A stretch of 64,000 nucleotides of DNA from Wuchereria bancrofti (taxonomy: Eukaryota > Nematoda > Chromadorea > Rhabditida > Onchocercidae): positions 1,223,911 to 1,287,910 of the forward strand of contig SSBO01000012.1 of assembly GCA_005281725.1 (NCBI GenBank), given 5' to 3'. A program made the translations under genes and the position numbers. Below are positions 49,453 through 62,806 of this stretch, piece after piece. Every line of letters starts with the position of its first letter. Position 1 is the stretch's first letter. The notes below the pieces were generated by a model that saw only the letters and a list, made by a program, of their open reading frames with translations, was not told the origin of the DNA and ran no database searches.

Positions 49453-51483
49453 AAATATAAAACAATTAATTGCAGAAATGAAAAATAAACATATTTGAGC
49501 AATAATGAATCAAAGAGTTTTTTTTTTCCTTTCTTCCTTTTTTTGCTTTTTTTTTGTTGTTTTTCTTTGTTTTTTTAAATAAACAATATTTTAATATTGA
49601 ATTAATAAATGAAATGAAATTAATATTAAGAAATGATAAACTTTAAAATACAGACAGAATAATAATTACAAATATTGTGAAAAATTTAACAAATTTTATG
49701 GCACTATTATAAAAAATACATATATTTATTATGAATATATTATACAATATTATTAGAAAAAAAAGATTTTTTTTTTCTCTCATCGTTCTTTCTCTTTTTT
49801 TTTTTTACTTTTCTTTTTTCCTTTAGTTTCAACATTTTAAAGATATATTTTAATATATATATACTTAAAAGATGTATTTATTGATTTCTTGTGATTTATT
49901 TTTTTTTCTTTTCTTTCTTTTTTTCTTATGTATTATGAAAAATTAATATTGGCATAAATTATTATCAAATTTAAAAAATGAACAATTTAAGTAGTTTTAC
50001 TAATTACATGAGCTTATTTAGTGGAAATTTCAAAAATTTTAGCCACACATAATTATTTTCCTTTTTTCATATGAATAATTTTTTTTTTTAAAAAGAAAAA
50101 AATGAACCCGATGTCAATTTAGAAAAGGAACCCAATTTCATTTTTGATGAATTAGATAAAAATTAAATTAAAATTTTGATTTAGAAATTATTTATAAAAT
50201 ATTTTTAAATATAATATAATATGAACACATATATTTCAAAAAAAATATATATATATATATGCTTTTATAAATTTTACTATTTTCCTACCTTCTTTCTTTT
50301 TATTCTTAAAATATAAAAGTATCATTATTGATATTAATTATAAACTTCTATGCTGACGGGTACTTTTCAGTAGTCAATTAAAAAATAATGAAATTTGTAA
50401 ATTAAATTCAAGACTTTCTATAAGAATTGAATATTAGCAATTAACAATATTACTTATTTACTTAATTATTTACTTGCGTTATGATCATTAAGCAATTTAA
50501 TTAGTTATTTTATTAAATTATACATATAAATTATTATTTGCTTACTTGACTTCAGCCATCTCTTATAATTTCTATTTTCAACAGCAAAACTTATTTTTAG
50601 TTTCAAAGATATTAATGTATTATTTCATTCAAATCTGAATATCAAATAATATAAGAAGAAAGAGAGAGAGAGAAAAAAAAAGAAAAATTAACAATGCAAT
50701 AAAATTGAAAATCTTTTTAGATGGAAAATTTAACATAATGATATAATTCATACCAATTAATTCAATTGCAAAAAACATATTTATTGCAAAAGGAAAAAAA
50801 TATTTTTAAGAAATTTGAGGCAGAACAAAAAAAAAAAAAACCTTTTTAGAAAAATTTACACAGACAAAGAGAAAAAAAAAGAAAATGGTTTACTTTCGTC
50901 GGTTTTTGTTTTCAAAAGTTTTTTTTTAGAAAAAATAAAATAAAGAACAACAAAAATTGCTATTCCGTTTCAATCAATATTACACGAAAATTAATGAAAA
51001 TATAAGAAATCAAAAACCGAAAAAACCAAAAATCATCATCCAATTCTACACAGAAAAAAAAAAAGAAAAGAAAGGAAAGAAAAAAAAGGATTATAATTAT
51101 TGAAGATAAATGGAAAATTATGTTTTTTAAAATATATCCTATCAATTATATTATGAAAATATCATTGCTATCTATAATTTATAAGAATTTCTTGTGGAAA
51201 AAGAAAAGTAAGAGATCTTAATCATAAACAATTAATTGTCATAGATTTTTTTATTATTAAAATGTATCTATTTATGAAATAAATCAAGAAATAAATAAAC
51301 ATTTCGATTAATTTTTTGTTTCGTTTTGTTTTGTTTTTTTCTTTTTAAATCTTTAAAAAATAAAAAAAAAAGAAGAAAAAACATTAATTTAATCAATAAG
51401 AGATCATGAAAAAAAAAAAAAAAAACAAAACGAAAAAACAAACAAAAAGAAAGAAAGAAAAGAAAAATTTTAAAAAAAGAAAA

Positions 51484-53562
51484 TTATTCAAGAAGTTGTG
51501 TTTCACCTGTTGGATTAATCTGTTCATTGCTACTTAGCAATTGTTGCAATTCATTAGCATCTAAATGTAAATCTTGTAAATCCTCAAAGCAATCCAATTC
51601 ACCATCGGTACCCGTTAGAACAATATTTGGTATTTCACGTGATTCAGGACTGTTTGAATAATTACGTTGTGGCCATACTGTTGGTACTGGTAATTCAACA
51701 CTTTGCGCTGGACTTGTTGGCGCTGATTGTGATTCGGATGATGATGGTGGTGTAGCTAAAGTTTGACATAAACTTGTACTATGTCGTTGTGTTATTGTTT
51801 GATGATGATGATGATGATGATGACAGTGATGATAATGATAATGATATGGACATGATTGTATTGTTGCAATTGGTGTTGGTATATCAGGTAATGATGAACC
51901 AATTGTAATTTCCTTACTATCATTGATAATTTTTTGTTGTAATGTACCATTAAATGAATCGGTTGCAGGATGAAATGATAATGGTGATAATGATTGATTG
52001 GATGATAATAACGTCAAATCTTGTATGTTAAAATTGTCTAATCGTTCTTGTTGTTGATATAAATTCATAAAAATTGTTGGATCACTACGAGCTCTGCAAA
52101 AAAAAAAAAAAAAGAAAAAATGATAAATATTTGAGAAATAAAAAGAAAAAAAGAAATGATGAAAAGTTTGTAAGAATTTTTTAAAAAAAGAATTTTTTTT
52201 AAATTAATTGAATTTAAAAAAAAATTTAATATAATTCAATCAATCTGAAAGGATATTTTATTTTTTTTTTTTAAATCCATTTTATTATTATTTACAAATT
52301 TTGCTTGCGCTATAATAATTAAAGGCTTTTAAAAAGTTACAGAGCTAATTAAGTTAATTTATTTTTTCTTATCATAATATTAACAAATGCCATTCTTATT
52401 ATTGATTATGATCATAATATTGATAATTCTTATCACTAATTTCTCTATGTCTCAAACAGCTTATCAGCTAATTAATAATCCTATAATAGAATGATAATGC
52501 TCAGTATATCTATCGTTTACTTGAAGTTATGAGGGAAAAAATTACTCTTATCATAAATTACTTATTATAATTAATTAAAATAATTTATTTTCGGATTAAT
52601 AAAATATTCGAATTTTAGATTTTCATCGACTAAATTATCTATTTCATATAAAAGAAAAAGAGGAAAAGAAAAATTTGTAATAAAATAGGTCAATACTTAT
52701 GATGATGCAGTAATGGAACAAAAGAAATGTATAAATATACACGGGTTTTTTTTTTAAGGTTAATAAAAATGTAAGTAAAACTATTATTATTGTTATCATT
52801 AAATGATATTTCATTTTCAAAAAAAAAAAACTAAAAATTAAGAAAAAAAGAGGGAGCAAATATGAAATATATATTTTCTAAATTAAATTGAATATATTAA
52901 AAATATAGTTATATATTTATACATTTAAGTTTAATTTTAATAATATTACCAATTTCATTTCTTTAATTTTAATAATATCAGTACCTTTATTTTTTTTATT
53001 CTAATTTGAATAATTTCAATAATATTATTAACTTTAGTTTTTTTTTAATCTTAATTTTAATAATATTTACTTACTTTGGCCATAACATATCCGGTGGTTG
53101 TAAATGATTACTTGCTGAGCAATGCAAATGTTGATAATCCAATTGATCAATCGGTAAATAACGTTCATGTTGTTTGAATAATTTATATGGATGATAATGT
53201 GTTGTTGTTGTTGTTGTCATTGTTGTTGTTGTAATTGGTAAACGACCACGTAAATGATATGATTGATTAAATTGTGATGAATCATGCAAATATGACCAAT
53301 GATGAATATCCGGTTGCTGTTGTACCATTTCATGTACATTTGGTAATGAACCACCGGAACGATTCCAATTTATTGGTGGTGCAAGTGCTTGTGGACTAGA
53401 GCAAACAGGTGGTGAAGCGGTACAATTACTCGTAATTGCACGTACGTCACGCATAACTGAGGTAAATACTTCTTGATCTTCATTTTGCTTCCTTTCCATT
53501 ATTGCAATTTTTTCCGCAAATTTACGTGGTGTTCCTTGTGCCATTGATAATTGTTGTGGCAT
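51484..53562 (-). CDS. crtc-1: CREB-regulated transcription coactivator (CRTC), 2 exons
   Basis: CRTC proteins shuttle to the nucleus when dephosphorylated and boost CREB-driven transcription. Exons 53562-53075 and 52093-51484 (minus) join in phase 2 and give 365 residues. The N-terminal CREB-binding region reads TPRKFAEKIAIMERKQNED, then GGSLPNVHEM, both conserved in CRTCs. The exon junction creates MLWPKARSDPTIF, in the place of the family's regulatory Ser site; Trp at -5 and Lys at -3 to the Ser fit AMPK/SIK preference. Further on are SLPDIPTP, a His run, a Pro/Ser-rich stretch, and the C-terminal IPNIVLTGTDGE followed by an acidic DLQDLHLDANELQQLL activation-domain-like helix. The protein is shorter than vertebrate CRTCs (about 600-690). 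ATG 53562 is used; a second Met six codons on is possible. Confident. Confidence 0.92.
52094..53074 (-). other. CRTC intron (981 bp)
   Basis: Donor GTAAGT and acceptor TTTGCAG. AT-rich, without a further exon seen. An open frame at 52644-52859 is Phe/Leu-rich noise. Confidence 0.8.
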
Positions 53563-53639
53563 ATGATAATTTATGATAAAATTAAGAAACTATAAAAAAT
53601 TGATTGATTGGTTGATTGACTGATTGATTGATTGATCGA

Positions 53640-53905
53640 TCGACAAAATTGTATAATAATAATAATAATAGTTGAACAATAATTGTAACAAATAATAGCA
53701 GTAATAATTAATAATAGTTATTAGTATTATAATAATAGTGATAATAATAATGATAATAATAATAGTAGTAGTAATAACAGTAATAAATAACGGTAACAGT
53801 AATAGTAAACAGTTGCTGTAGTAGTAGTAATAATAATAATACCAACAGTGATAGTAATAATAATAATGACAATAATAAAAATAATAATAATAATAGTAAT
53901 GTCAA
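53640..53905. repeat. TAA/TAG trinucleotide microsatellite cluster
   Basis: Interrupted AAT/AGT/AAC triplets directly upstream of the CRTC start codon. Poly-Leu and poly-Tyr open frames on the minus strand come from it. Confidence 0.85.
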
Positions 53906-54234
53906 AATGTTTTGCAACTAAAAAACTAATAATAGAAATAATAATATTAAAATTCAAAGAAAAAAAAAAGAAATTATATTACAACGTACCCACAATATTA
54001 TTTTCTTCAATTTTCTCTTTCCTTCTTTTATCCTTTCTTTTCCCATTCGTTGTAAAATATTTACACCACGTAAGAAAAATAAACAAAAAAACAAATAACC
54101 TCTACGTAAAATATATTCAATTTAAGAAACACAAATAGTCTGATAAAAAAATTTCTGAAAATAATATCAACAATTCACAATTTGATACCAATTTAAGCCC
54201 AAGATAATGATAATATATTGATGGTAATAGAGTA

Positions 54235-54274
54235 TAAGTGATAATAGTAGTAGTGATAATAATGGTTATAGTTG

Positions 54275-54314
<40 letters not shown>

Positions 54315-54371
54315 TGGTGCTAATGATAACAACTAATGATAATGATAATAGTAATAATAATAATAATAATA
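54235..54371. repeat. AAT trinucleotide microsatellite
   Basis: AAT units with GAT and AGT interruptions. Confidence 0.85.
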
Positions 54372-54464
54372 GGGAGTGATGTGCTGTTAGCTAACTTAGG
54401 ATAAGCGATATGGAGAAATTAAAAAAAGAATTTAAACCTAGATAGAATGGGTAGATAAGGAGAT

Positions 54465-54468
54465 AGAC

Positions 54469-54548
<80 letters not shown>

Positions 54549-54650
54549 TGATGGATAGATAGATTGATGGATAGATAGATCGATGGATAGATAGATAGAT
54601 CGATGGATAGATAGATCGATGGATAGACAGATCGATGGATAGATGAATAG
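54465..54650. repeat. GATA tetranucleotide microsatellite
   Basis: A near-perfect AGAT array to about 54545, then variant GATGGATAGAT units. Confidence 0.95.
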
Positions 54651-54735
54651 ATGTTGGATAGGTATAGTTCGATTTTAGCCTTTATGCCATTCGCTTTTTA
54701 CATAACTAAAAGAAAAAATAGAGGAATGTATGCAC

Positions 54736-54792
54736 ATATTTAACAAACATATCCACACATACACACATACACACACACACACATACACATAT
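54736..54792. repeat. AC-rich microsatellite
   Basis: ACACAT and AC units. Confidence 0.8.
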
Positions 54793-55014
54793 ATGCATAC
54801 ATACACGTTGTGAATATGTCGTTCGCAAGTTTAAAATAGTATAAAAATAAGTTGGACACGTCATTTGCGCCAAGCTAAAATGAACAAATGACTTAGTTAT
54901 ATATATACATAGGCTATTTGTAGGAGAAGTTAATAAATATATGTGTGTAATGGAAACAAAATACATATGGATAGAAATAAGTGTTACATTTTGGAAATGA
55001 ATTTTGAAATTGAG

Positions 55015-55330
55015 ACGAAAGAGAGAGAAAGGGAGAGAGAGAGGGAGAAAAGGAGGGAGAGGAAGAGGGAGAGGGAGAGAGGGAAGGAAAAAAAGAAGAA
55101 AGAAGAGGAAGAAATGAAGGAAATGTAATGAAAGCGATGATAAATAGAGGAGGAGATTGATGAGGGAGAAGGAGAGAAAGAGAGAAGAAGAAAGAAGAGA
55201 GAAAAAAGTAGAGAGATGTAAAAGATGATGATAAGATGTAGATAACAACAACAACGAAAAAAAAAAAGAAGAAAAAAAAAAGAAAGGGAAGAGAAATAAT
55301 GAGGAAAAAAAAAGAAAAAGTTTATACATT
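55015..55330. repeat. Polypurine (GA-rich) tract
   Basis: About 300 bp of almost only G and A on the plus strand. The 207-aa Leu/Ser/Phe-rich minus frame at 54706-55329 is its artefact. Confidence 0.85.
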
Positions 55331-55605
55331 TTTGAGAGAATGCATACGAGAAATGTAAATTTTAGTGTTTCAAAAGGATTGGAATAGAGTTGAGAAGAGA
55401 ATAAATATAATTTTGGATAGAATAGTTTGAAAGGAGAAAAGAATCGATTTTGAAGTAAGCAAGCTAGTTAAACTATATAGCACCTAGCATTTGAAGAGAG
55501 TTTAGCTGTAACTTTGTTGGAAATGAGAAGAAAGGGATTTGAGGAGCTCTATTGGTGGCACTCTTACTTACCTCTTACTTACTTACTTCTAACTCTTTCT
55601 AAATG

Positions 55606-55921
55606 AATGGGAATGAATGGGAATGAATGGAAGTAAGGGGAATGAATGGGAATGAATGAATGGGAATGAATGAATGGGAATGAATGAATGGGAATGAATG
55701 AATGGGAATGAATGAATGGGAATGAATGAATGGGAATGAATGAATGGGAATGAATGAATGGGAATGAATGAATGGGAATGAATGAATGGGAATGAATGAA
55801 TGGGAATGAATGAATGGGAATGAATGAATGGGAATGAATGAATGGGAATGAATGAATGGGAATGAATGAATGGGAATGAATGAATGGGAATGAATGAATG
55901 GGAATGAATGAATGGGAATGA
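55606..55921. repeat. 14-bp tandem repeat GGGAATGAATGAAT (about 20 copies)
   Basis: A near-perfect tandem array of the 14-mer, preceded by shorter GGGAATGAAT units. Very homogeneous. Confidence 0.97.
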
Positions 55922-57454
55922 GTAAATAAATAAATTAATTAATGAATTAATCGATTAAATAAATAAACAGATGAATGAATGGCTAAATAAAGAGATCTTT
56001 AGGTTGTTTTCTACATAAAGTACGTACTTACTGTTATTCAATTCAAATATTGTCAACTAAATGATTCATTCAGTAGAATGAATGAATAGAAATTATCGGT
56101 ACGTAAAATGCGTACTTTTTGTTATCAGTTCAAATAATTGCTAAATAACTGAATTGATTTATTTATTCATTCATTTTTTTTTTAAATTTAATCCAACACA
56201 ATCATAAATTTTATCAATATTAATATTATAAATTTATTATATTTATATAAAATGATAGCTAAAAAGTCTATTTGAATATTTATATTTTGTATAAAAAAAT
56301 TAAAATTACATATTTACATTTTATTACATACCATTGTCATTTTTTTTTTTAAATTTTATAATAAATTTTATCAATAAATATCGTAATAATTAATGATTAT
56401 ATCTAGTAAATGCAGCAATAACTAGTTCATTACATTAGCGCCTCGTTGTAAATTAGGGCAATAATTACATTTGCGCCATATAACGATAAGTATTTTATTA
56501 AATTTGCATTTTGTGGTAAAATAAAATTCTCATATATATATGTGTTTACCGGAAGTATTCAGTACGCCTCCTTTTTTTGCTAATTTAAAATTTTTCCATC
56601 ATTTCAAATTTTCAATAATTAATAGATTAGAAGAAATTATTTAATTTTGTATAATGATATAACATATTACACAACAATAATAAATTTTATAATAAAATGA
56701 AGATATTTACATCGTAAGTTACAAGTTTAAAAAAAATTTTTTTTACACGCAAAATAGAAACATTTACATGTAATATTAGTATATAAAATTGTTTTATTAC
56801 ATTTCATTTTTCAATACTGAAAATTTTTATTGCAATGTCAATAAATTTTTGCTTTAATTATTAAAAATTTTTTTAATTCTAAAAACACATAATTCACTTA
56901 AATGTTTATTTATATAGCAACAATGATACCATAAATAACAAAATAATTAGCACATAAATTATTTAAAATGAATAAATTTTTTTTAGATCAAAAAATTGAT
57001 TGATTCAATATGATCGATTTAATTTATTAATTAAGTCAGAAATTTGAACTATTAATAATTTTAATGATATACTACTATCTTTTGGATTTCAGTTTTTAAT
57101 TCGGTCCGTTATTCTAACCACTAAATGAATTGATCATTTAAATTAATCAGTCTTTTCAATCTTCTATACTGAAATTCAAAATTAACCGTACATTTACTAG
57201 AATTGAAAGTAAAAATAACAATAAAAAAAAGAAAAGGATGTAAACAAAACTAAAATAAAGGTGAAATTTTTTTTGTTGAAAATTTGAAATCTCAAGAGAT
57301 TCAGCGAAAGAATTGTGAAATTGCATGAAAGAGTGAAGCAAAGCAGTATGATTGGTGATGAATCATGAAAATCAGTAAATCTCCTGGGAATAAATTTGAA
57401 AAAAAAGACTGATACCAAACATATAGAACGATCAATTATCAATCAACATCGTCG

Positions 57455-57745
57455 TTATTATCATTATTTTTAATATTATTATTACTATAGTTAACAATTA
57501 TAATTGTCATATTAATTATAATTATATTAACCATACAATTGTAATATATATATATCATTAAAAATAATTATATTAACTATATAATTATAATTACAATGAT
57601 AATCATCACTATTATTATTATAGTCATTATTATTATGTATATTAACTATATAATTATAATTACGATGACAATCATCACTATTATTATTATAATCATTATT
57701 ATTATTATTATTATCATTATTATTATTATTATTATTATTATGCAT
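57455..57745. repeat. Tandem duplicated AT-rich/ATT repeat
   Basis: A segment of about 70 bp (ATTAACTATATAATTATAAT then a GATGACAATCATCAC-like part and an ATT run) occurs twice in direct orientation, followed by a pure ATT array. Confidence 0.8.
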
Positions 57746-58001
57746 TTATTTAGTTATTAATTTAATAAGAAATGCTAAAAATATTTTCCACTGTTTTTTT
57801 TCGTATCTTTTCCAATTGATTGTTAAGTTAAAAGAGATTTAATTTCCTTTTTTCAACCATTCATTTTTTTTTTCATTTTTTCCTACACTTTGTCAGAAAA
57901 TTTTTCATCATACATTTGTTAATCGTATCAAAGTGAAGTGAAGAAGAAAAAAAAATTTTAATTTGCAATTTAAAATATGGAATAATTTAATTTTAGAATA
58001 G

Positions 58002-58140
58002 ATGATATGTATGTGGGTGGGTGGGTGTGTATGTGTATGTGTGTTGGTGTGGATTACATGGAAAATATATGCATTTGTAGAGTATATATATACGTTGCAC
58101 ACACACACACACACACATACACACATACATACATACACGC
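58002..58140. repeat. GT-rich and AC microsatellites facing each other
   Basis: A TGTGTATG-like run at about 58005-58050 is followed by an AC run at about 58098-58136. They are complementary in type and could pair. Confidence 0.7.
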
Positions 58141-58420
58141 GTGCCTATAATTTACAAAGCTAAGTAGGTATTTTTTTTTTTTTTTTGAATATTACTTTCC
58201 TTTCTTGTTTTTATTAAAAAAAAAAAGGGAAAAAGTTTAAAAGATTATAAAAGTAGTTAAAAAGTCTCATTTTAAATTATAAGTTTTTTTTTTCACTTCA
58301 AAATTTCCACTTTTTTCTTTCCATCTTTCATTAATTTTCGAAGAAAAAAATTTTCCGATTTATTAGAACAGCACTTCATTTAAAAAAATAGGTGAAAGAG
58401 AAAAAAAAAGAGAGGATGAA

Positions 58421-58421
<1 letters not shown>

Positions 58422-58508
<87 letters not shown>
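58422..58508. repeat. Poly(A) tract A52-GAGG-A31
   Basis: An exceptionally long homopolymer broken only by GAGG at 58474-58477. Confidence 0.95.
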
Positions 58509-58510
<2 letters not shown>

Positions 58511-59865
58511 CAAACTAACTAACACTTTTGAAGATGTGTGATTTAACTTTTTTTTTCCTCTTTTCTTTTCTTTCTTTTTTTTTTCCTTCTTCTTCATATT
58601 TCAATTTATTAAAAATTTTTGTGTAAAAAAGGAATAAGATGAAAAATTAAAAAAAAAAAAGCGAATAGGAGAAAGAGGTAGAAAAAAAAACAAAAAATGA
58701 AAGGAAGTGAAGAAATGAAAATATCAAATATAATCTTTCTTGAAAAAAAAAATTTATAATAATGTAAACAACAAGGATATATTATTTAGAAAATTAATAC
58801 AAACGATGATATCATAAATAATCATGTTGAAAGTGATAGCATAAGAATAACAAAATGATTATATTATTATTAGGAATAAAAGAAAAAAAAATGATAAAAT
58901 TATTGAATTAATATTAAAATTGAAATAATTTGTTGATTAAAATTTTCTTTTCGATTTCTTTCCTTCTTTTTTTTTTCGGTGTATGTGTTTGTTTATAATA
59001 AATAATTTTCCCTATTTTAGAAAATTTTTTATAGCATTATATTTTGTAAATAATATGATTAGAAATGATACTATTCAAATATTACGTTTAAAAATTTGAT
59101 AAGTTGTTAACACTTATCAATCTTAACAATTTACACAAATTTACCAATGTCGCAAATTTATCAATGCAATAAACAAACTATTAAATTAACAAAATTTTGT
59201 ACGTTACGTAATATTGGTTTTTGCACACGTAATATTACTTTCTAAACACGTAAATTTACTTTCTACAATATGTTACTATAAAGCTGAAAGGAAAAAAAAA
59301 ACAATAAGCATTATTACAAGTATATATTATTTTAGTCTGACGTATAGGCGTATACGATCACGTACAATTGTTAATAACAAATACAAACGCTTTATTGCTT
59401 AATCATTTCTTCGTTTTTGTTTTTATTTATTTTTTTATCCTTAAAAATAATTTTTATCATTTTTAAATGATAAATGATAGAAATGAAAAATGGAAATGGA
59501 GAAACAATAAAAAGTAAGAATTCAACAAAATATTATTGAATGGATGAGAGAGAAAAACTGAAGTAAAAAAAAAAGACTATAAATGAAATGAATTGAAATT
59601 AATGAAAATTACTAATTTAATTAAATGATGCATACTTGTTTATTACATATACATATCATTGCATCTTATTATCTTTTTCTTTTCTTATAATTTTTTTTTT
59701 TAATTCCATTTCTTCCTTTTTTCTTTCTGTTATTTTTTCTTTACTTTTATCACTTCCTTACATATTATTTTCTGCATAAAATTGTATAATTTAATTTAAT
59801 AATGAAAAAAGATTGCAATATTTAATAATTGATTAAATTAGCTTTTTCTTCGTTTTTTTTTTCAC

Positions 59866-60300
59866 CGAGTGCATCAATTTATTGTAACAAACATATGTTT
59901 ACATATTCAGTCATATAATCACGTAGTTAATTGACTTTCTTTTCTTTTTAATTGGAATACGTCAATTTACGTATTCGTTCACGTAATCATTTGTTTAGTG
60001 ATTAGTTTCTGTTTGTTTTTTCGTCGAATACATCAATATATTATAAATAGATATTTATACAGTCATTAATTTTAACGTAATCACGTGATTAGTTTCATTT
60101 TTGTCAATTTTTATCGAATACGTCAATTCATTGCAAACATATGTTTACTTTACGTAATCATCTACATAATCTTATATTCACGTAAATCATACGGTTAAGC
60201 ACAATTTCTATTTTTATCAAGTATGTCAATCAATTATAAACATATGTTAGCATATTTACGTATTCACTCACGTATTCATTCACGTGATCACATGAAAAAA
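59866..60300. repeat. Degenerate repeats with CACGTAATCA/ACATATGTTTAC motifs
   Basis: Four or five diverged units of roughly 100-120 bp share ATCAATTTATTG, ACATATGTTTAC and CACGTAATCA-type words. A palindromic ACGT core recurs many times. Confidence 0.55.
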
Positions 60301-60604
60301 AAAATATTTAAATATACCATTTGATTGATTCATTGAAATCATTAATGACAAATTGTAAACGATTTGAAAATATCAAACATTCATCCGATTCATTCATTTA
60401 TTCATTTGCTCTATGAATTATTTCATCGTTTCTAAATATTTCATTCTTTCTTTCTTTCCTTCCTTCTTTTCTTTTTCTTTTTCTTTCTCTTTCTTTTTTT
60501 TTTTTTTTTTTTTAAATGAGAGAGAAAGAGAAAAAGAAAAATTGCACTTCCGGTATTTGAGATTTCCGTTTCATTTTGTTCCAATCTTACATATTTTTCT
60601 TCCA

Positions 60605-60650
60605 TTCCTTCCACCTCCACCTCCTCCACCACCTCCTCCTCCTCCTCCTC
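60605..60650. repeat. CCT-rich trinucleotide run
   Basis: A CACCTC/CCT run coding poly-Pro in one frame, in otherwise AT-rich, T-rich DNA. Not a gene. Confidence 0.8.
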
Positions 60651-62502
60651 ATTTAACTATTTATTCATTCATTCAATTCTATTCTTCATTTTTCTATCTT
60701 TTTCTCATATCAATTTCAATTTGTTCTATCAAATGTGGTTATTTGAATTAAATTAATAGGATAAAATGATGATTAACAAATAATATCTTACTTCCGGTTA
60801 AAAACTTCCGGTTAGTAGCAGTAGTAATAAGAAGTAGTAATAGTAAATTTAAACTTTCAATATATTATCATTCGTGTTTGTCTGTGTATGTGTCTGTGTC
60901 TATATGTATGTTTGTATGTATGTGTAAGTATATATGAGTGTGACATGCCTTTTGGCAATTCCGTTAGTTGATATTTGATGATTAAATTTCATCTAAATTT
61001 TGTTATCTTTTATAATAAAATCTTTATTCCTTTCTTTCTTTCCTTTTTTTTCACCTCCCTTACTTTTCTTTTTTTTTTTTTTTAATATTTCTAACAAAAA
61101 TAAATGTTATTTCAAATTTGTTTAAATATTTTCTCCTTTTTTTTTCTTCATTTTATTCTTTTAAATATTCATTATTATTTATTTATTAAGTGATAATAAA
61201 CAAATTCATTTACATTCATTTGATATAGTATTATTTTAATTGCTAATTAATATGGCATAAATTTATTTGTTATTTTTTTGCACATTTGTTTTAGTTAAGT
61301 AAATTATTATATTTAAATAATTACTTATAATATTCATTATCATAAATGTTATAAATCATAAATTTCTAATGTTGCTGTATAAATCTTTAATATTGCTGCA
61401 AATTTTTTATTCAAATATAAAAATGAAAATAACAAAAATTTTGGTAGTTAATAAAATATGAGCTAAAATTTCTTATCAATTAAAATTTATCAGCTGACTT
61501 CCTCAAATATCTTATTTGTTTTGTTGAAAATGTGAGTTATTTTTAATCCAAATTTAATGATAAGAAATTTCTCTTTCTTCCTTTCCCCCTCTTTCTCTCT
61601 CTCTCTCTTTGTTTTTTCTCTTTTTTCTCATTTTACTTCATTTTTCTTTATAAAATATGTTTAATTTCAATTATAAAGAAATATTTTTATCACCAAATAT
61701 CTCTAATAAATGAGTTTGTTATGTATTTCAAAGGAAACTTCACAATTTTCTTTTTTTGTAAAAAAATTTTATCAATTTATAATTATATATTTCTCACTTA
61801 TTCGAATTAATAAATTAAATTTCAAATTTTAAATTTAACATTAACTAATAAAAACTACATTAAGCAGCACTTCTCGATTGAAATTTTTTTGTTTGATAAA
61901 TAAAGGTAAAAAAAAATTTTAATAAATTTTTTTTTTTTATACTAAATAAAAGCAAAATGTTGTAAAATATTATTATTATTGTAATAAATTGGAAAAAGCA
62001 TTATCCTAAGAAATGTTTAATTAAAAATTTTTTCCATTCCTTTAAATATTATCAATAGTTTAAACAAGTTCTTATTTCATCCTACGCTTCTACTAGTATT
62101 ATTATTATTAGTACTACTACTATTAGCTTCTTAAATACTAGAAATGAAATTTAATTTTGTTTTTATTATGAATTTATACAGGAAGACAAGAAATAAAATT
62201 ACTAAATTTATTTTCATTTAAACAGGAAACACTTTTTACTTTTCATCTTTCTTTTTCTTCTTCTTCTCTCTTCCTTCTTCCTTCTTTCTTATCATTAATA
62301 TTATCATCTTAACAGTGTTTGTTGCTGTTGTTATTGACAATAATGTTGGTGATGATGATGATAAAGATGATGATTATGATGATCAAGATGTATCATAAAA
62401 GAAATTTACACTATGACATCATTTCCGGGACGAAATTTCTGGTACAAAAACGAAAAAAGAAATATATAATATATATATTGTTTAAAAAAAATAAATGAAA
62501 AG

Positions 62503-62806
62503 CAATAACAATAATAATAATGATAATAATAATAATGATAATAATAATAATAATAATAATAATNNNNNNNNNNNNNNNNNNNNNNNNNNNNNNNNNNNNN
62601 NNNNNNNNNNNNNNNNNNNNNNNNNNNNNNNNNNNNNNNNNNNNNNNNNNNNNNNNNNNNNNNNNNNNNNNNNNNNNNNNNNNNNNNNNNNNNNNNNNNN
62701 NNNNNNNNNNNNNNNNNNNNNNNNNNNNNNNNNNNNNNNNNNNNNNNNNNNNNNNNNNNNNNNNNNNNNNNNNNNNNNNNNNNNAATAATAATAATAATA
62801 ATAATA
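62503..62806. repeat. AAT microsatellite containing a 221-N gap
   Basis: Bases 62564-62784 are N. AAT units flank the gap on both sides, so the unresolved sequence is most likely more of the same repeat. Open frames through it are meaningless. Confidence 0.9.

Larger units (their letters stand above)
43229..51483. other. 8-kb AT-rich intergenic region
   Basis: This lies between the first recovered treslin-like exon and the CRTC 3' end. Apart from the possible exon at 44851-44920, no coding sequence was supported. It contains two minisatellites (45140-45420 and 45976-46230), purine-rich tracts (46990-47070), a GT/AC microsatellite (49409-49452), and numerous poly-A and poly-T runs. Open frames at 46541-46954 and 48610-48792 are Phe/Lys-rich artefacts. 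Confidence 0.55.

Noticed and set aside
54706..55329. 207-aa minus frame, the longest in the window
   Set aside because: Leu/Ser/Phe/Pro runs come from the polypurine tract and AC microsatellite.
54465..55921. Dense direct repeats considered as a CRISPR array
   Set aside because: Units are contiguous simple repeats without unique spacers.
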